The position numbers and the translations under genes are program-made. The notes under the pieces are model-generated. The model searched no databases and had not been told where the DNA came from. It saw only the letters and a program-made list of their open reading frames with translations. Shown here piece by piece: positions 12,130-22,394 of a stretch of 64,000 nucleotides of DNA. Source of the DNA: Trileptium ribeirensis (lineage: Eukaryota; Nematoda; Enoplea; Enoplida; Thoracostomopsidae); NCBI GenBank assembly GCA_030248225.1, contig JASANE010024780.1:46324-110323 (forward strand). The letters run 5' to 3'. Numbering within the stretch: position 1 is the first letter of the stretch; the number at the start of each line of letters is the position of its first letter.

Positions 12130-13872
12130 CGGAAGATTTCGTTCGAGCTACTGCGAAATTAACAGAAAGTTTGTCGGACGCTGATACAACATTTGTTGAT
12201 GTACCGACCACTACGACAGATGGGTCGTTGCAGGATGACCGAATTAATGAACATGAACCTTCTACAGTAAACCGGGATGTCACTTTCACCCAACCCCAGC
12301 AGTGTCAACAAACCGAACAGTCGGTTAAAGTGTTGGGTTTAACGTTGCGTGCGAACATTGAGACCACGGGTTGCGAGATATTGTCTAAGAATTGTAGCGT
12401 TATTGACTTGAAACATAATGAGTTGGACCAATCAAGCTCTGTTTGTGTGAGCGACGCTAAAGGCCCGGATGAAATTGTGATTGCCGAAATGGTGCCAGAA
12501 AGTGATCACAACTCGCTTTCTGCGTTCCCTACTGCGGTTGCAGAAGAAACTGATAAAGAAGAATTGGATAACAATATTGGCAGCAAAGATAAACTCTTGG
12601 AAGAGCCGATGTCTATTGTATCGGCAGACGAATATGCCAAATCGGAACAAATTGCACAAAATGAGGACAACAATAATGAAAGTTCGGATGATTCTGCGAG
12701 TAGCGATAACTCGTTCGTTATGATCGGAGCGTTTCGGTCTGAGAACAGTCGCGAAGAACCACCGAAAGCGGGCTATGACGCGCTGGCTGAAACGGAAATT
12801 GCAAACGTTGGTGATGCTGACATTAACAATTCTGGTAATGGCTTTGAAATCGTAACAGCTGAAAGTATGGGTGTTGCCGAATTAGCTGTTGTAGGAGCGA
12901 AGTGTAATGAAATGATCAATAGTTTAGAAAGTAATAAGTGCGATCACAACCCTGATGTTGAAAATGAAGAAGACGATATTAGTAGCCAGTTTACTAGGCT
13001 TTCAGTTGCTGATGGCGAAATTAGCAGCAGTCAATTGACATCGGACGATGAATTTGAGGTACCTCCTGCCAAAAAGTCCATAAATCCGACTGAAGCTAAG
13101 GCGAACGAAGATACGCAAATCGTATTACCAACGATAAATTCGCAGCAGGTAACTGATAGCACGAATGTGACGGCAAACGACGGTTATTTGACATCTAGCT
13201 GCGATACAGTTGTAAATATTACTGCAATGGCGAATGACCGTTCAAACCTTGCGCCAGTCACCACTGACTCTTATCTTCGCTCGGGAACTACTTGTGGTGG
13301 TGCAGAAAATGAGAGCGTGAATGTGAAAAGCAACGATAATAGGGAAGTGGGAGCTTGTTTCGACTCCATAGTAGATGCAAACACAGGAAATATGTTGGCG
13401 AAAGATAGCTTCCAAAGCTCTGTGGATAGCGGTATAAACGCAAGGCAAACAACTACTAATCGTAAGTCGAATTTGAATAATACTGGCGACTTAGTTCGAT
13501 TGGCGAACGTTCAGTTAGAGCAATTGTCCGCCGATACAAATAATGTTAAAAGAACCGACAGTGTCGATACATACAGTACCCGAAGCACGGCTGCGGCCAG
13601 AAGCGACAGCAGCGCTTCTCCAACTGTATTCTCCGATATACCTTCGGAGCAAGAGTCTGTGGCATCAGAGCCTTTAGGACCTGAAAACATTAGGGCTGAA
13701 ATTATTAATGGCGGTGACGACATGAATAGCGTCTCTGGTTCAGATGTGGTCACCGAAAACGCTTCGGCATATGTTACTGCTTACCAATTGTCTGCTGCAA
13801 GCAACGTTGGCATGCTACATCATGACGAAGGCCTATATGAAAGATCACTATCCATGCTTGAACGGTTACGAG
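12130..13872 (+). CDS. Gene 1 large exon: acidic Ser/Thr-rich linker with LIR motif
   Basis: The acceptor is TTTTCCGTTGTAG|CG and the donor is CGAG|GTAATT, both phase 1. The 581 codons are rich in Ser, Thr, Asn, Asp and Glu with few hydrophobic stretches, so the region is probably disordered. At 12714-12725 it encodes F-V-M-I directly after the acidic, phosphorylatable stretch SSDDSASSDNS. That is a canonical LC3-interacting region, [WFY]-x-x-[LIV] preceded by acids and serines, as in NBR1 and p62. The open frame continues a few codons to each side of the splice sites, but those codons are intron: the frame has no ATG at its left end and stops eight bases after the donor. No other domain is visible. 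Confidence 0.85.
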
Positions 13873-14110
13873 GTAATTAACCGTCTAAAATAGCCATTTC
13901 TTTAACGTTTAGGTTGTATTAGCTCTTTCCAGATGTAAATAGTGTATAGTGTATAGCATATTAGATTTTTCGGCCCTCCTGAAGCAGGGGAGGGGGAATC
14001 AGGGAAGGAGCCCATCCATATATACTCCACAGTATCTGAGTTGAACTAAAATACCCACATGCGTTTAAAGCATCTGTATTCTTTGAGTTATGCTGACATA
14101 TTTTTAAATA

Positions 14111-14239
14111 CAGTACGTGCCAGAAATGGCTGTCGCATTTCGAGCGAGTGGGTCGCTCGAGATTTCGAAGCTATTTAAATTAATCTATTTCAGAACAACT
14201 TTATTTCGAACGAGCGACATTCAGTTGTGGCGGGTACTG
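14111..14239. mobile_element. Tc1/mariner-type MITE (129 bp)
   Basis: The ends are CAGTACGTGCC and GGCGGGTACTG, inverted repeats that extend inward as GCATTTCGAGCGAG and its counterpart TTTCGAACGAGCGACA. A TA dinucleotide flanks each end (14109-14110 and 14240-14241), as expected for Tc1/mariner insertion. A relative lies at 20124-20297. Confidence 0.7.
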
Positions 14240-14652
14240 TAGCCATTGTATATAACGTTCTTTGCTGTTAGTGTGCTAAAAATGGAAAAGTATTGTTCAA
14301 CCGTAGCATTTATGTACCATGATCGTCAGACTTGATTAAGAGTTGAATCAAATATTTATCGCAGCATTTAAGACACGGTGGCGTGTTCGTTTTAGATTGA
14401 TATTAAAACTTGTATAATATGATTCAATACACGAAGCTTGCCTGTGAGTTTGGGTATCCTGAGTTTCAAATTGTTAAATTGGATATAATGATGGATAGGA
14501 TGCCTGTACGAATAACACTAATAATATTTAATGTCTTTAGAACGTTGGTATAAAACAAAGTGGCTTACTCTAACATGTAATTCATCCATAAATACTTAGT
14601 AAAATAAAAATATTTATTGCAAAATAAGACTGTAGTTACTGGATTCCCGCTT

Positions 14653-15134
14653 CCTGAAATATCCTGTGATTTAATATTCCTCCTGGAATTAGAAGTCTCG
14701 TAGAATAAAAACAGCATCACCAGGAATTCTTGGCAAATTTTTCCTGGAAAATGTCTCTGCTTTTTCGACTTTTTTTATCGCCGAACTTAGGTATAAAAAG
14801 TTGGGAAGTTGTGAAGAGAGCCGTCATTATCAAAACGGTCGGAAGCGAATGTTAGATAAGCTGCAAGAGTTTGAGGCCAAGCTACGCAATCTGGGGCATC
14901 TGCATTCGCTGAGAAATGGACATTACTTCACAAGCAGCATAATCTGCATTCGGTACTTAAGAAGAAGCTGAATGAAATGTGAATTGATAGTACATAAAAT
15001 GTGATATTTGCATTACAATTTAGTGAGTTTGCGTTTTCATGGTAAAATTTTCCTGGAAAATCTATGTTATTTTTCTAAAATTTCCTGAAATTTCTTGGAA
15101 TTTTAAACTCATCAAGTCGTGAGTACCCTGAAGA
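14653..15134. repeat. Possible degenerate hAT-related MITE
   Basis: The right end reads GAGTACCCTG and the interior near both ends is rich in TTCCTGAAATTTC-type motifs in inverted arrangement, resembling the element at 21621. The left end (GGATTCCCGCTTCCTGAAAT) lacks the CAGGG start, so the assignment is weak. Confidence 0.35.
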
Positions 15135-15671
15135 TACTTTCACTTAGTTTCTTTAGTTGTTTGCGCTCAACTACTGTTTTGGGGCTCCAAACTGAGCTCT
15201 CATAGTCCTTGAAAACCCTTTTTCCAGCAGTACATTGCGGCTTCACTACCGGGGACATGTATTTTTGTATATTTATCAAAGGAAGGTACCTTCAAATCCA
15301 AGCAACGGTATAATTTCAGCGGTCATTTCTCAGGTTTTCGTATTCATCCAAAGCTTATTCTAGACTTGTACATGTAACTAATTTGAAAAATGCCAAATTG
15401 TGCCATTTTCTTATAAAAATCGAATTTAAGAAATTTTAGCCTCCTACAACGTTTCGGAAGGACAACTACGACATAATTAGGAATGTGCGGAATAGTAAAA
15501 TTGACCCAAAATATACCGAATATTCGGCACATCCGTAGACATAACCAATATAGGTTTGAAATATTTGGAAATAATAGTGGTAGGCAAGTTTAATTCAATA
15601 ACAACATCGCTCTTCTTCACCTAGCAAAATACTGAGTTAAAATTAAAAAAATAGTTTTTGGAAGTGTATAC

Positions 15672-15713
15672 AGTCACGCTCAGAAATAACAGCAATTATT
15701 TCTGACCGTGACT
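15672..15713. repeat. 42-nt inverted repeat, fused Tc1-like termini
   Basis: AGTCACGCTCAGAAATAA is followed four bases later by its inverted copy with one mismatch. The sequence resembles Tc1-type terminal repeats lying almost end to end, as left by an internal deletion. Confidence 0.6.
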
Positions 15714-16019
15714 AATATACTTTAACGCATAGCAAGCACAAATACCGTTGTCCTCTATTTTGATTGATTAAAACGCACTGAACATTCACATTGCGCCGTA
15801 AGCATAATGCTGTGTACGCATGAAAGAAATGTAGAAAGTCTGAAATCTGCATAAGGTAGGGTAGTATAAATACATTTGAAATAGTTTTAGTTATTACGTG
15901 AGCCTGTAGCTGTTAAGGGTAATTCCAATTATAAAGAACATGCTTTAGAAGTCATGCTGTTATTTATTTACTTCTGTTCAACCTGCTGCGTTTCAAAAGT
16001 CGAATTATCGTACTTTCAG

Positions 16020-16201
16020 CAAGAAGTCAACCAATTATTTCGGCAGCATCTGACGCTGTTTTACCGCAAGCAGTCTGCAAACGTGCGGACCTCGAAGCTG
16101 AAACACCGTATCCAGTCTTGCAGCATGATTCTCCACAGCGCCGAGGCACTGGCCGACTTTTATCTGAACGAGAACGTGTGCGTCGTGAACAGGAAACTTG
16201 G
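16020..16201 (+). CDS. Gene 1 exon: linker with short basic/charged helix before UBA
   Basis: The acceptor is TACTTTCAG|CA and the donor is ACTTGG|GTAAGTG. Read in the phase set by the previous exon (G plus CA gives Ala), it has 60 further codons without a stop. A longer ORF in another frame crosses the acceptor and must be ignored. The product ends in a charged, probably helical stretch (LLSERERVRREQETW) leading directly into the UBA exon. A similar lead-in helix is common before terminal UBA domains. The exon ends in phase 0. Confidence 0.75.
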
Positions 16202-17774
16202 GTAAGTGAAAAATAAAAGTGTTTCCAAACTGCGAAAATTTACCGAAATTTTTGCCTTACTTTTATCCCTGGAGTTGTAACATCTACCATAGTCCTAAGC
16301 AAAATCAAAGTGCGAAACTGGACCATATTAAGGTTTTTGTGTAATATTGTAACATAATCGATATATATTTAATTTAATAGCATGTAAAGAGTAAGGAACA
16401 AAAAGGTCAAAAGCTACGTGGCTGCCGTTGATTAGTCATTTTTGGTTCAAAACATTAAAAAATTATATTTAACCCGTTTGCACATTAATCATTCATACGT
16501 TATAATGTTATGCCCCATCCTAGTAAAAACCATAGCTATTGGTCCTTTACCAGCCTGGAATCTCGTTAGATGGTATAGTACAAATAGGCGTCAAAGGAAG
16601 TTACCACCAACAAAACATTTTTAGTATAGCATTCATAAGCAAAATAATATAAAAATATGACTATTTTGTTTCAGTACTAATTACATTTTCCTAATCAAGC
16701 ATCGGAATTTTGTGCCGTGCGGTTAACATGCATTTTGTACTCACTAATTTGTTTCCAGACAAAGAAGTAATGGTTAAATTGCTCCGCCAAACACCTAGAT
16801 ACAGTTTTACCAAAACGTGAAATCAGTTATACTGAGTATGGGAGATCCAGCTGGAATTTTTGAAGTTTTCTCAACTTTGCTTCAGATAGATTCAGGCATA
16901 CTCAGTTTGTGGCCAGAAAAGCGGTAGTAGAGTACACATTTTCACAAAAGGAAAAATTGCGTCCAGTAAAACATTGTTGAAACTCCACCCATCAACTAGT
17001 CAGAGTTATAAGTGTTATTGGTTAAAAAGGTTTGCTTCACAGAATGTTATTGGATGAACTGCGTTCAATTCAGTGATTCCGTTTTAAATGAAGTTCCGCT
17101 TTCAACTTAAAACTAAACGTGAACACGTCAGAAGTGAGATACGGAGTACAACATGAACTTCATATGAAGACAGGCAGACTGTAGTGCGGCTTTTAGTATA
17201 TAGGATAGTGATACAACCTGAACAAATTTTTCGGTCCGGACGTCTAATTCAAACATTTCTGTCCACCAGGCACCAAATTCACTGATGCTTATTTTTAGAA
17301 GTAGCTTTCACTGGCATCATGTTTAGAGAAATATTATCGTAACACATGTTAAGGAATTTCACGGCTACTCTGAGTATCAAATTTAATTTGAGGAGGAAAT
17401 TGTGAATTTGCAGTTCTGGCCAGGAAAATTTCAATGTTATGAACCGGTCCACGGACATAACTTATATAGGATTATTGTATCAATATATCATTTTATGTTA
17501 CTTAAAATGGTATCAGTGCGCATATTTTCGCGCTCACAGTAGATACATATATACAAGGTGTAACAGCTCAACAGTTTAATACCATAAAATTTGTAGGTTT
17601 TTGAAGCAGAGTGTATTGTAGGATTGTGTATTGTAGTGTTAGGAATATTCGGTGTTTCGTGCTTTTATAAATCACTGAAATACCAGTCGTGAATAATGTA
17701 TTAATATCAATCTAATCAAATATTTAGGATAGTGTAACAACTTTTAGAAAAAGCATTTGCATTTTTCATTCTAG
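16202..17774 (+). other. Intron of gene 1 (1.6 kb)
   Basis: AT-rich intron between the linker exon and the UBA exon. I see no repeat or coding feature in it. Confidence 0.6.
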
Positions 17775-17924
17775 AAACGAAAGCTAGCAACGCTGAGCGA
17801 ACTCGGCTTTCAATACGAAGACGTAAACGAGCAAGTTTTAATAGTTCACGATGGTCATCTTGAAGCTGCAATTGCTGATTTGGCTGAAATTAAGGACGCA
17901 ATTGGGTCGGACAGCTATGAATAG
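17775..17924 (+). CDS. Gene 1 terminal exon: C-terminal UBA domain
   Basis: The acceptor is TTCATTCTAG|AAA, phase 0, and the stop is TAG at 17922. The 49 residues form a single three-helix UBA domain. Helix 1 ends in LATLSELGF, equivalent to the M-G-F loop that contacts ubiquitin. An Asn, a Leu and a His follow at the spacing seen in the NBR1 UBA (…EMGF-x5-N-x3-L-x2-H), and the last helix is LEAAIADLAEI. The position at the extreme C-terminus also matches NBR1 and p62. UBA domains bind ubiquitin; with the LIR this suggests bridging of ubiquitylated cargo to ATG8 proteins. I assign UBA with confidence, NBR1 orthology only tentatively. Confidence 0.8.
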   Translation, partial: KRKLATLSELGFQYEDVNEQVLIVHDGHLEAAIADLAEIKDAIGSDSYE

Positions 17925-20900
17925 GAAGCCAAAATTGTCAAATGCCGAGCGCAGTAGCAGAATGTTGACAAAATATAATGCAGAAAAGGTTTTATTATGT
18001 AGAGTAAGTGTGTAAATAATTGTAAGAATATTCATGTTAAATTCGTTTCGTTAAAAATTGTTGAGACGGCGGTGAGAATAGTTAAGTTCGCAGAAAATTG
18101 TTTTTGTCATCTGTTTATGTCGTGATGATCCTGACTGGATTGTCATGCATTTATGCAAATTATTTTTTCGACGCGTAACGCGGACCCAGTTGTATAGCCA
18201 ACATTATGTTTGAATATTGCTCCAGTGGTTTCTTGCCCAAATTACCTTGTAACGACACGAATTAGAAACTGAATTTGAGCATTTTAGTTGTCTATCTCTA
18301 TTCTTTCTTTATTCATTTTATTCGTTCGTATTTATAGTTTTAGCTATTGTATTAAACGTCACACAAAAATATTTATTCAGTTTCTTATCGCCGCTCAACG
18401 ATGGTCTTAGTTTTTATTTAACCTGTTTAAAGACATGATTTCAGTTACTTAATAATCTGTTGGGCATGCCACAAAAGTTTGTATCGCAACACGCGCTAAA
18501 ATACAAAATTTTACCAACAATTTGGGAGCAATTTTTTCCGTCTTGTAGTATGTGAAGGCCTAGAAAGAGACTAAGATTTTGAGAAATTGGTAAACATTTT
18601 TTATAAAATTCTTTTAATAATTGTATTTGTAATTCTTCCAATCCGTAGCGCTAGTGACCACCTACAACGTAGAAAATGTCTCTTGAATTTTCTAAATCGT
18701 GCTTTTTAAATTTTGAAAGATTTTGTGTTTTTGGTTATTGATGGAGGAAATAAAGGGTCTTATGGTTTTGCTGTATGTCGAAAATGGTTGTTAAGTTGCC
18801 CTAAATAAGGTTGTACCATCGTTTTTCAGTGATTTATAAACGGTCGCATAAAGCTGTTTGGAGCTTCGCAATGGCTACAGAGCGCAGCCCAAACACCCTC
18901 ACTTGTGCTGTGCGACGTACCGGTTTAAAGTGAACTATTTTAATTAGCTACTGATAATTATCAATTGAGAATTTAGTTAGTTGAGCGTGTTTATCAAACG
19001 TGTGGATAAATAAATTTTATTTAGATTCTCGTTGGAACTCGGCAGTGATTTCTGACAAGCCCTGTATAATTGTGTTAATGTAGCTTATCTGAATGAGTCC
19101 AATTGTAACAATATTATAATATTTGGTTATAACAAATTTGATAGTAAACTTACGGCGGAGCTTTCAATTTGTTCGAATTAAAGAATATGTTAGATTCCTG
19201 GTGGATGCTCATTCGTGGGGAACTAGGCGTTGATATCTAGCAAGTAATATAACTTGTTTGAATGAATTCATATATTATATTATAATGTTATTGCTGTAAT
19301 CATAGCGGTTAAAGTTGCAAATTGTACTGCTTATTATCTGTCATGCGATTACCTACTGTATAGAAATGTTTTATGTACTGTGTTCAAACATAAGTTGTTT
19401 GTATGCTGTGCTATAGTTTTGCAGTTGATTTGCAAAAATGCATACAGTGTTTAGTGCTATAATTTAATGTTGTCTGTGATTCAGTAGGTTTAATTTTTAT
19501 TACAATGGTTGCTACATTTTATCCAATATTATTGTGTAAACGGCTAAAATGTTGCGCGAGAATAACTTTTTGTGTGTTTCCTTGTCATTTGTCACCCTTC
19601 AGGTTGTGATTAGCATATAATATATACCACTTGGATGTCACGTGTATTGTCATAGGTCTCGTAACATAAGGGTCTTCGACGTTTTTAACTGGTTTTCGTT
19701 GTAGCATCGGAGATCCAGCCGTGCTAAATTTATGTCTCTTCGACTGGGCAATACAGTTACTGAGTGATATCGCCGAAGCTTCAGCTGAAAAAACCATTTG
19801 GCTTATACATCCTGATGTTCAATACGTTCATTGAACTGCACCGCATCGATAATGTATAATAAAAATGCTGTCTTTACATGCATTAATTGTTAGCTATGTA
19901 ACCATGCACACTGACTCGAATACCTCATATATCAAGATTAATTACCTCCATTCTTCGTGAATAAATCATGCATCGTTATCTCATATTCTGTTCAAAAGAT
20001 CCTTGTTATTTGGTTAACTATGTACCCCTGAGTATTAGGTCCCACATTGTCAAAATTCTTATATCAAATTTTGGATCATAAGCCAACTTTTATCAAGATG
20101 TCATAGACTGTTAGTAATATATGCAGCACAACCAAAAATTACCGTTCCATTTCGATCGAGCGTGTTCGACCGAGCCGCGAGCTTAGTGGTTTGCTCAAGA
20201 TTTCGAAATTGGATAAATTTATAATAAAATCTAATTAGAGAGCAATCTTATTTCGAGCGAGCCGCGAGCGAGGGACAGTCATTTTTGGAGAGTACTGTAT
20301 ATAATTGTGTAGCAAAGCGACATTTCCTTTTCGCAAAAATTTTGTATCTGTACAAAACTGGTAATGTACGTACAATTGGGAATATAAAAACGAGAAATAA
20401 CCAATTGCGGCAATAAATCTTTCACCTAAAGAAATCGGGAAAATCCTTCCACAACTATTCTTCTGGACGAATGTACAACACATAATTTTAGCCCCAGACA
20501 ATTAATATTACCTCGTTCAAATTAATTTTTTCGATTTAAACGATCTAAACAATGTTATTATTAATTCTTGCACGATGTGGCGTACCGTATGTAATTTATA
20601 ACAGTGCAGATGCATTGTCAATTTTTACAATCGAATCGACACGAGCATACAAATACAATTTCCTTCATAGAGTACTTTTTTCGTTTTGATATCGTTAATA
20701 TATAGAAAAAATTTAGTCATTGAATTTCCCGGCTACTGCCGTTATCTGCATGTTCACATAATTCATGCCCACGAGTATATACACCACTTATGTGTGATCT
20801 GCCGCGTTAATGCGGTATTGCCTTTTTCGTGTTCCATTGTCTATCGTTCATTTTAACGGCTACTATAGTGTTGGAATGATTATTCCGGCTTATGATATTT

Positions 20901-21110
20901 TCGGCAATGTACATTCGAGTGGACGGTGTAAGTAGCTTTTACAGTACGTATATACACTAAAATCAATAACAGTGTAAAATGCTACTACATTTAATGCTAG
21001 ATAACGTAAAAATGTAAGGCTCATTTAAGCTAAGCTTGTAATTTCGCTTTATAGGCCGTTTCGTAATAGTGGATTTCATATTTAATAGGCCATCTTGTGT
21101 GAGCGGACAG
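17925..21110. other. 3' flank of gene 1, no gene recognised
   Basis: The first part is presumably the 3' UTR of gene 1; an AATAAA lies near 19010 but the poly(A) site cannot be fixed by eye. The rest is AT-rich, with a Tc1-like MITE at 20124 as the only clear feature. Confidence 0.5.
20124..20297. mobile_element. Tc1/mariner-type MITE, diverged second copy
   Basis: The right end GGAGAGTACTG followed by TA matches the family at 14111-14239. The left end is diverged (CAGCACAACCAAAAATTACC). The GAGCGAGCCGCGAGCGAG-type subterminal sequence occurs near the right end and, changed, near the left end. Confidence 0.55.
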
Positions 21111-21114
21111 TTCA

Positions 21115-21402
21115 TTTTAAGCTGTTTCGGAAACACATAATTGGCCCCAACTGATTTCAGTTGATTATTTGTGCGCAAGTGAGCATGCCCTATCTACGTT
21201 CTCACAAGAACGTTTTAAGCCGTTTCGTATTGACATAATTCACCACAACTGCTTTTAGTTGATTATTTGTGCGCAAGTAAGCATGTCCTATCGACTTTCC
21301 CACAAAAACGTTTTAAGCAGTTTCGGAAGTATATACATAATTGATCCCAACTGCTTTCAGTTGACTATTTGTGCGCATGCGGTATCTACGTTCTCACAAC
21401 AA
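21115..21402. repeat. Three tandem copies of a ~96-bp unit
   Basis: Each unit begins TTTTAAGCxGTTTCG and contains ATAATTxxxCCACAACTG-like sequence, CAGTTGATTATTTGTGCGCA and ATCTACGTTCTCACAA. The units start near 21115, 21211 and 21309 and differ by scattered substitutions, so the array is old. No function is apparent. Confidence 0.8.
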
Positions 21403-21620
21403 CATTTTAATCTCTGCGCCTAGCTACGCTTGCTGGCTACGGTTGCTGTCAATTATTTATCTGCTTTGTATAGAAGGGTTCAAAATGACGTGTTAAATAG
21501 TGTTCAGATATGCTATAAACTTGCCAGTAATTTATACTTAGTCATAATTATTTGCAATATTAAAACAACTTACCGATATGTAACTCGCAAAGCGAGTGAA
21601 ACAGACCGAGATCGTTTACT

Positions 21621-22388
21621 CAGGGTGTCCTCGCCCTTGAAAATTCCTGAAAACCCTTGAATTGAAAAGTTACCCTTGAATTTGACTAAAATCCATGAAA
21701 ATCTATGAATTTGGGTCTGAAGGCAGCTCAATGTGTGTTTTTTGTTAAGAAATTTTGGTAAGAAAACCTCAAAAAGTTGCCAAAAATTTCGGTGCGTCGT
21801 GCCGGTTTAATAGCTAATCCATCTTCACAGTTTAAATTTGTCAAGATTTTTTTGGAAAATTTACTTCCAGATTGCCTGCGCGTTCTCGACTATTGTTATG
21901 AAACCCACGCAATGATATGAAGCATCCCGATTCATACCACAGACTGTCTGTAGTGCTATGAAACATTGGAAAAAGTAATATTAATCTACTAAGTGAAACA
22001 AGAAAAACATGGCAGGACAAGATGATTACACAATATAATGTGTATAACCACCTTGTCCTGCCAGGTTTTTTGTTTCAGGTTTTATAATAACCCCTGATAT
22101 GTAACTGTACCATGACTTGTTGTTATCTACCAAGCGGTTTGAATGGACTCTAAATTGTATCCTGATTTGGCTGAGTTATATTTGTGGGTGGTTTGAAAAA
22201 CTGAGTGCTGGTTTGTTTTAGTTAACAGTAGTTTTAGTATTGCGTTGCGCAAATGCATTTTTCAAGTATTTCCTTGAAATTTTTTAACAAAAAAAAATCT
22301 GTAACGGTCCATGAAAACTCTTGTATTTTCATCCAAATTACCCTTGAAACCACTTGGATTTCACAGCGGCGAGGCCGCGGACACCCTG
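21621..22388. mobile_element. hAT-type MITE (768 bp)
   Basis: The ends are CAGGGTGTCC and GGACACCCTG, perfect 10-bp inverted repeats of hAT form. TTTACT flanks both ends (21615-21620 and 22389-22394), consistent with an eroded 8-bp target duplication. Both sides carry ‘CCTTGAAA’ subterminal motifs in inverted arrangement. No transposase is present. Just outside the left end, 21581-21612 resembles the left end of R1. Confidence 0.8.
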
Positions 22389-22394
22389 TTTACT

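Larger units (their letters stand above)
13873..16019 (+). other. Intron of gene 1 with several MITE traces
   Basis: The intron contains a Tc1/mariner-type MITE at 14111, a possible hAT-related repeat at 14650-15134 and a pair of fused Tc1-like terminal repeats at 15672. Otherwise it is AT-rich with no recognised coding sequence. Confidence 0.6.
458..17924 (+). other. Gene 1: TAZ1-LIR-UBA protein, six exons, 5' end outside window
   Basis: This is the gene-level entry for exons 458-563, 2631-3068, 8522-8617, 12130-13872, 16020-16201 and 17775-17924. All introns begin GT and end AG. Their phases are 1,1,1,1,0 and agree at every junction, giving an open frame of 904 residues plus stop. Domains in order are a TAZ1-type zinc finger, a long acidic Ser/Thr-rich linker with an LC3-interacting (LIR) motif, and a C-terminal UBA domain like that of NBR1. 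NBR1 and p62 carry cargo-binding domains, then LIR, then UBA, so the inferred role is a ubiquitin- and ATG8-binding selective autophagy receptor. TAZ1 is otherwise known from CBP/p300, whose KIX, bromo and acetyltransferase domains I do not see. The N-terminal part lies left of the window. The least secure join is 8617 to 12130 (phase fit only); two adjacent genes remain possible. Confidence 0.7.

Noticed and set aside
12114..13880. A 588-residue single-exon gene
   Set aside because: The frame has no ATG at its left end, both ends coincide with good splice sites, and the phases fit neighbouring exons. It is an internal exon.
15954..16205. ORF with sequence ending CVVNRKLG as the real reading of this exon
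   Set aside because: It crosses the acceptor at 16019 and is out of phase with both neighbours. The other frame fits both junctions.
458..17924. Gene 1 as a normal CBP/p300
   Set aside because: TAZ1 would suggest it, but the downstream exons lack KIX, bromo, HAT, ZZ and TAZ2 and end in UBA. It stays open only if 8617 and 12130 belong to two genes.
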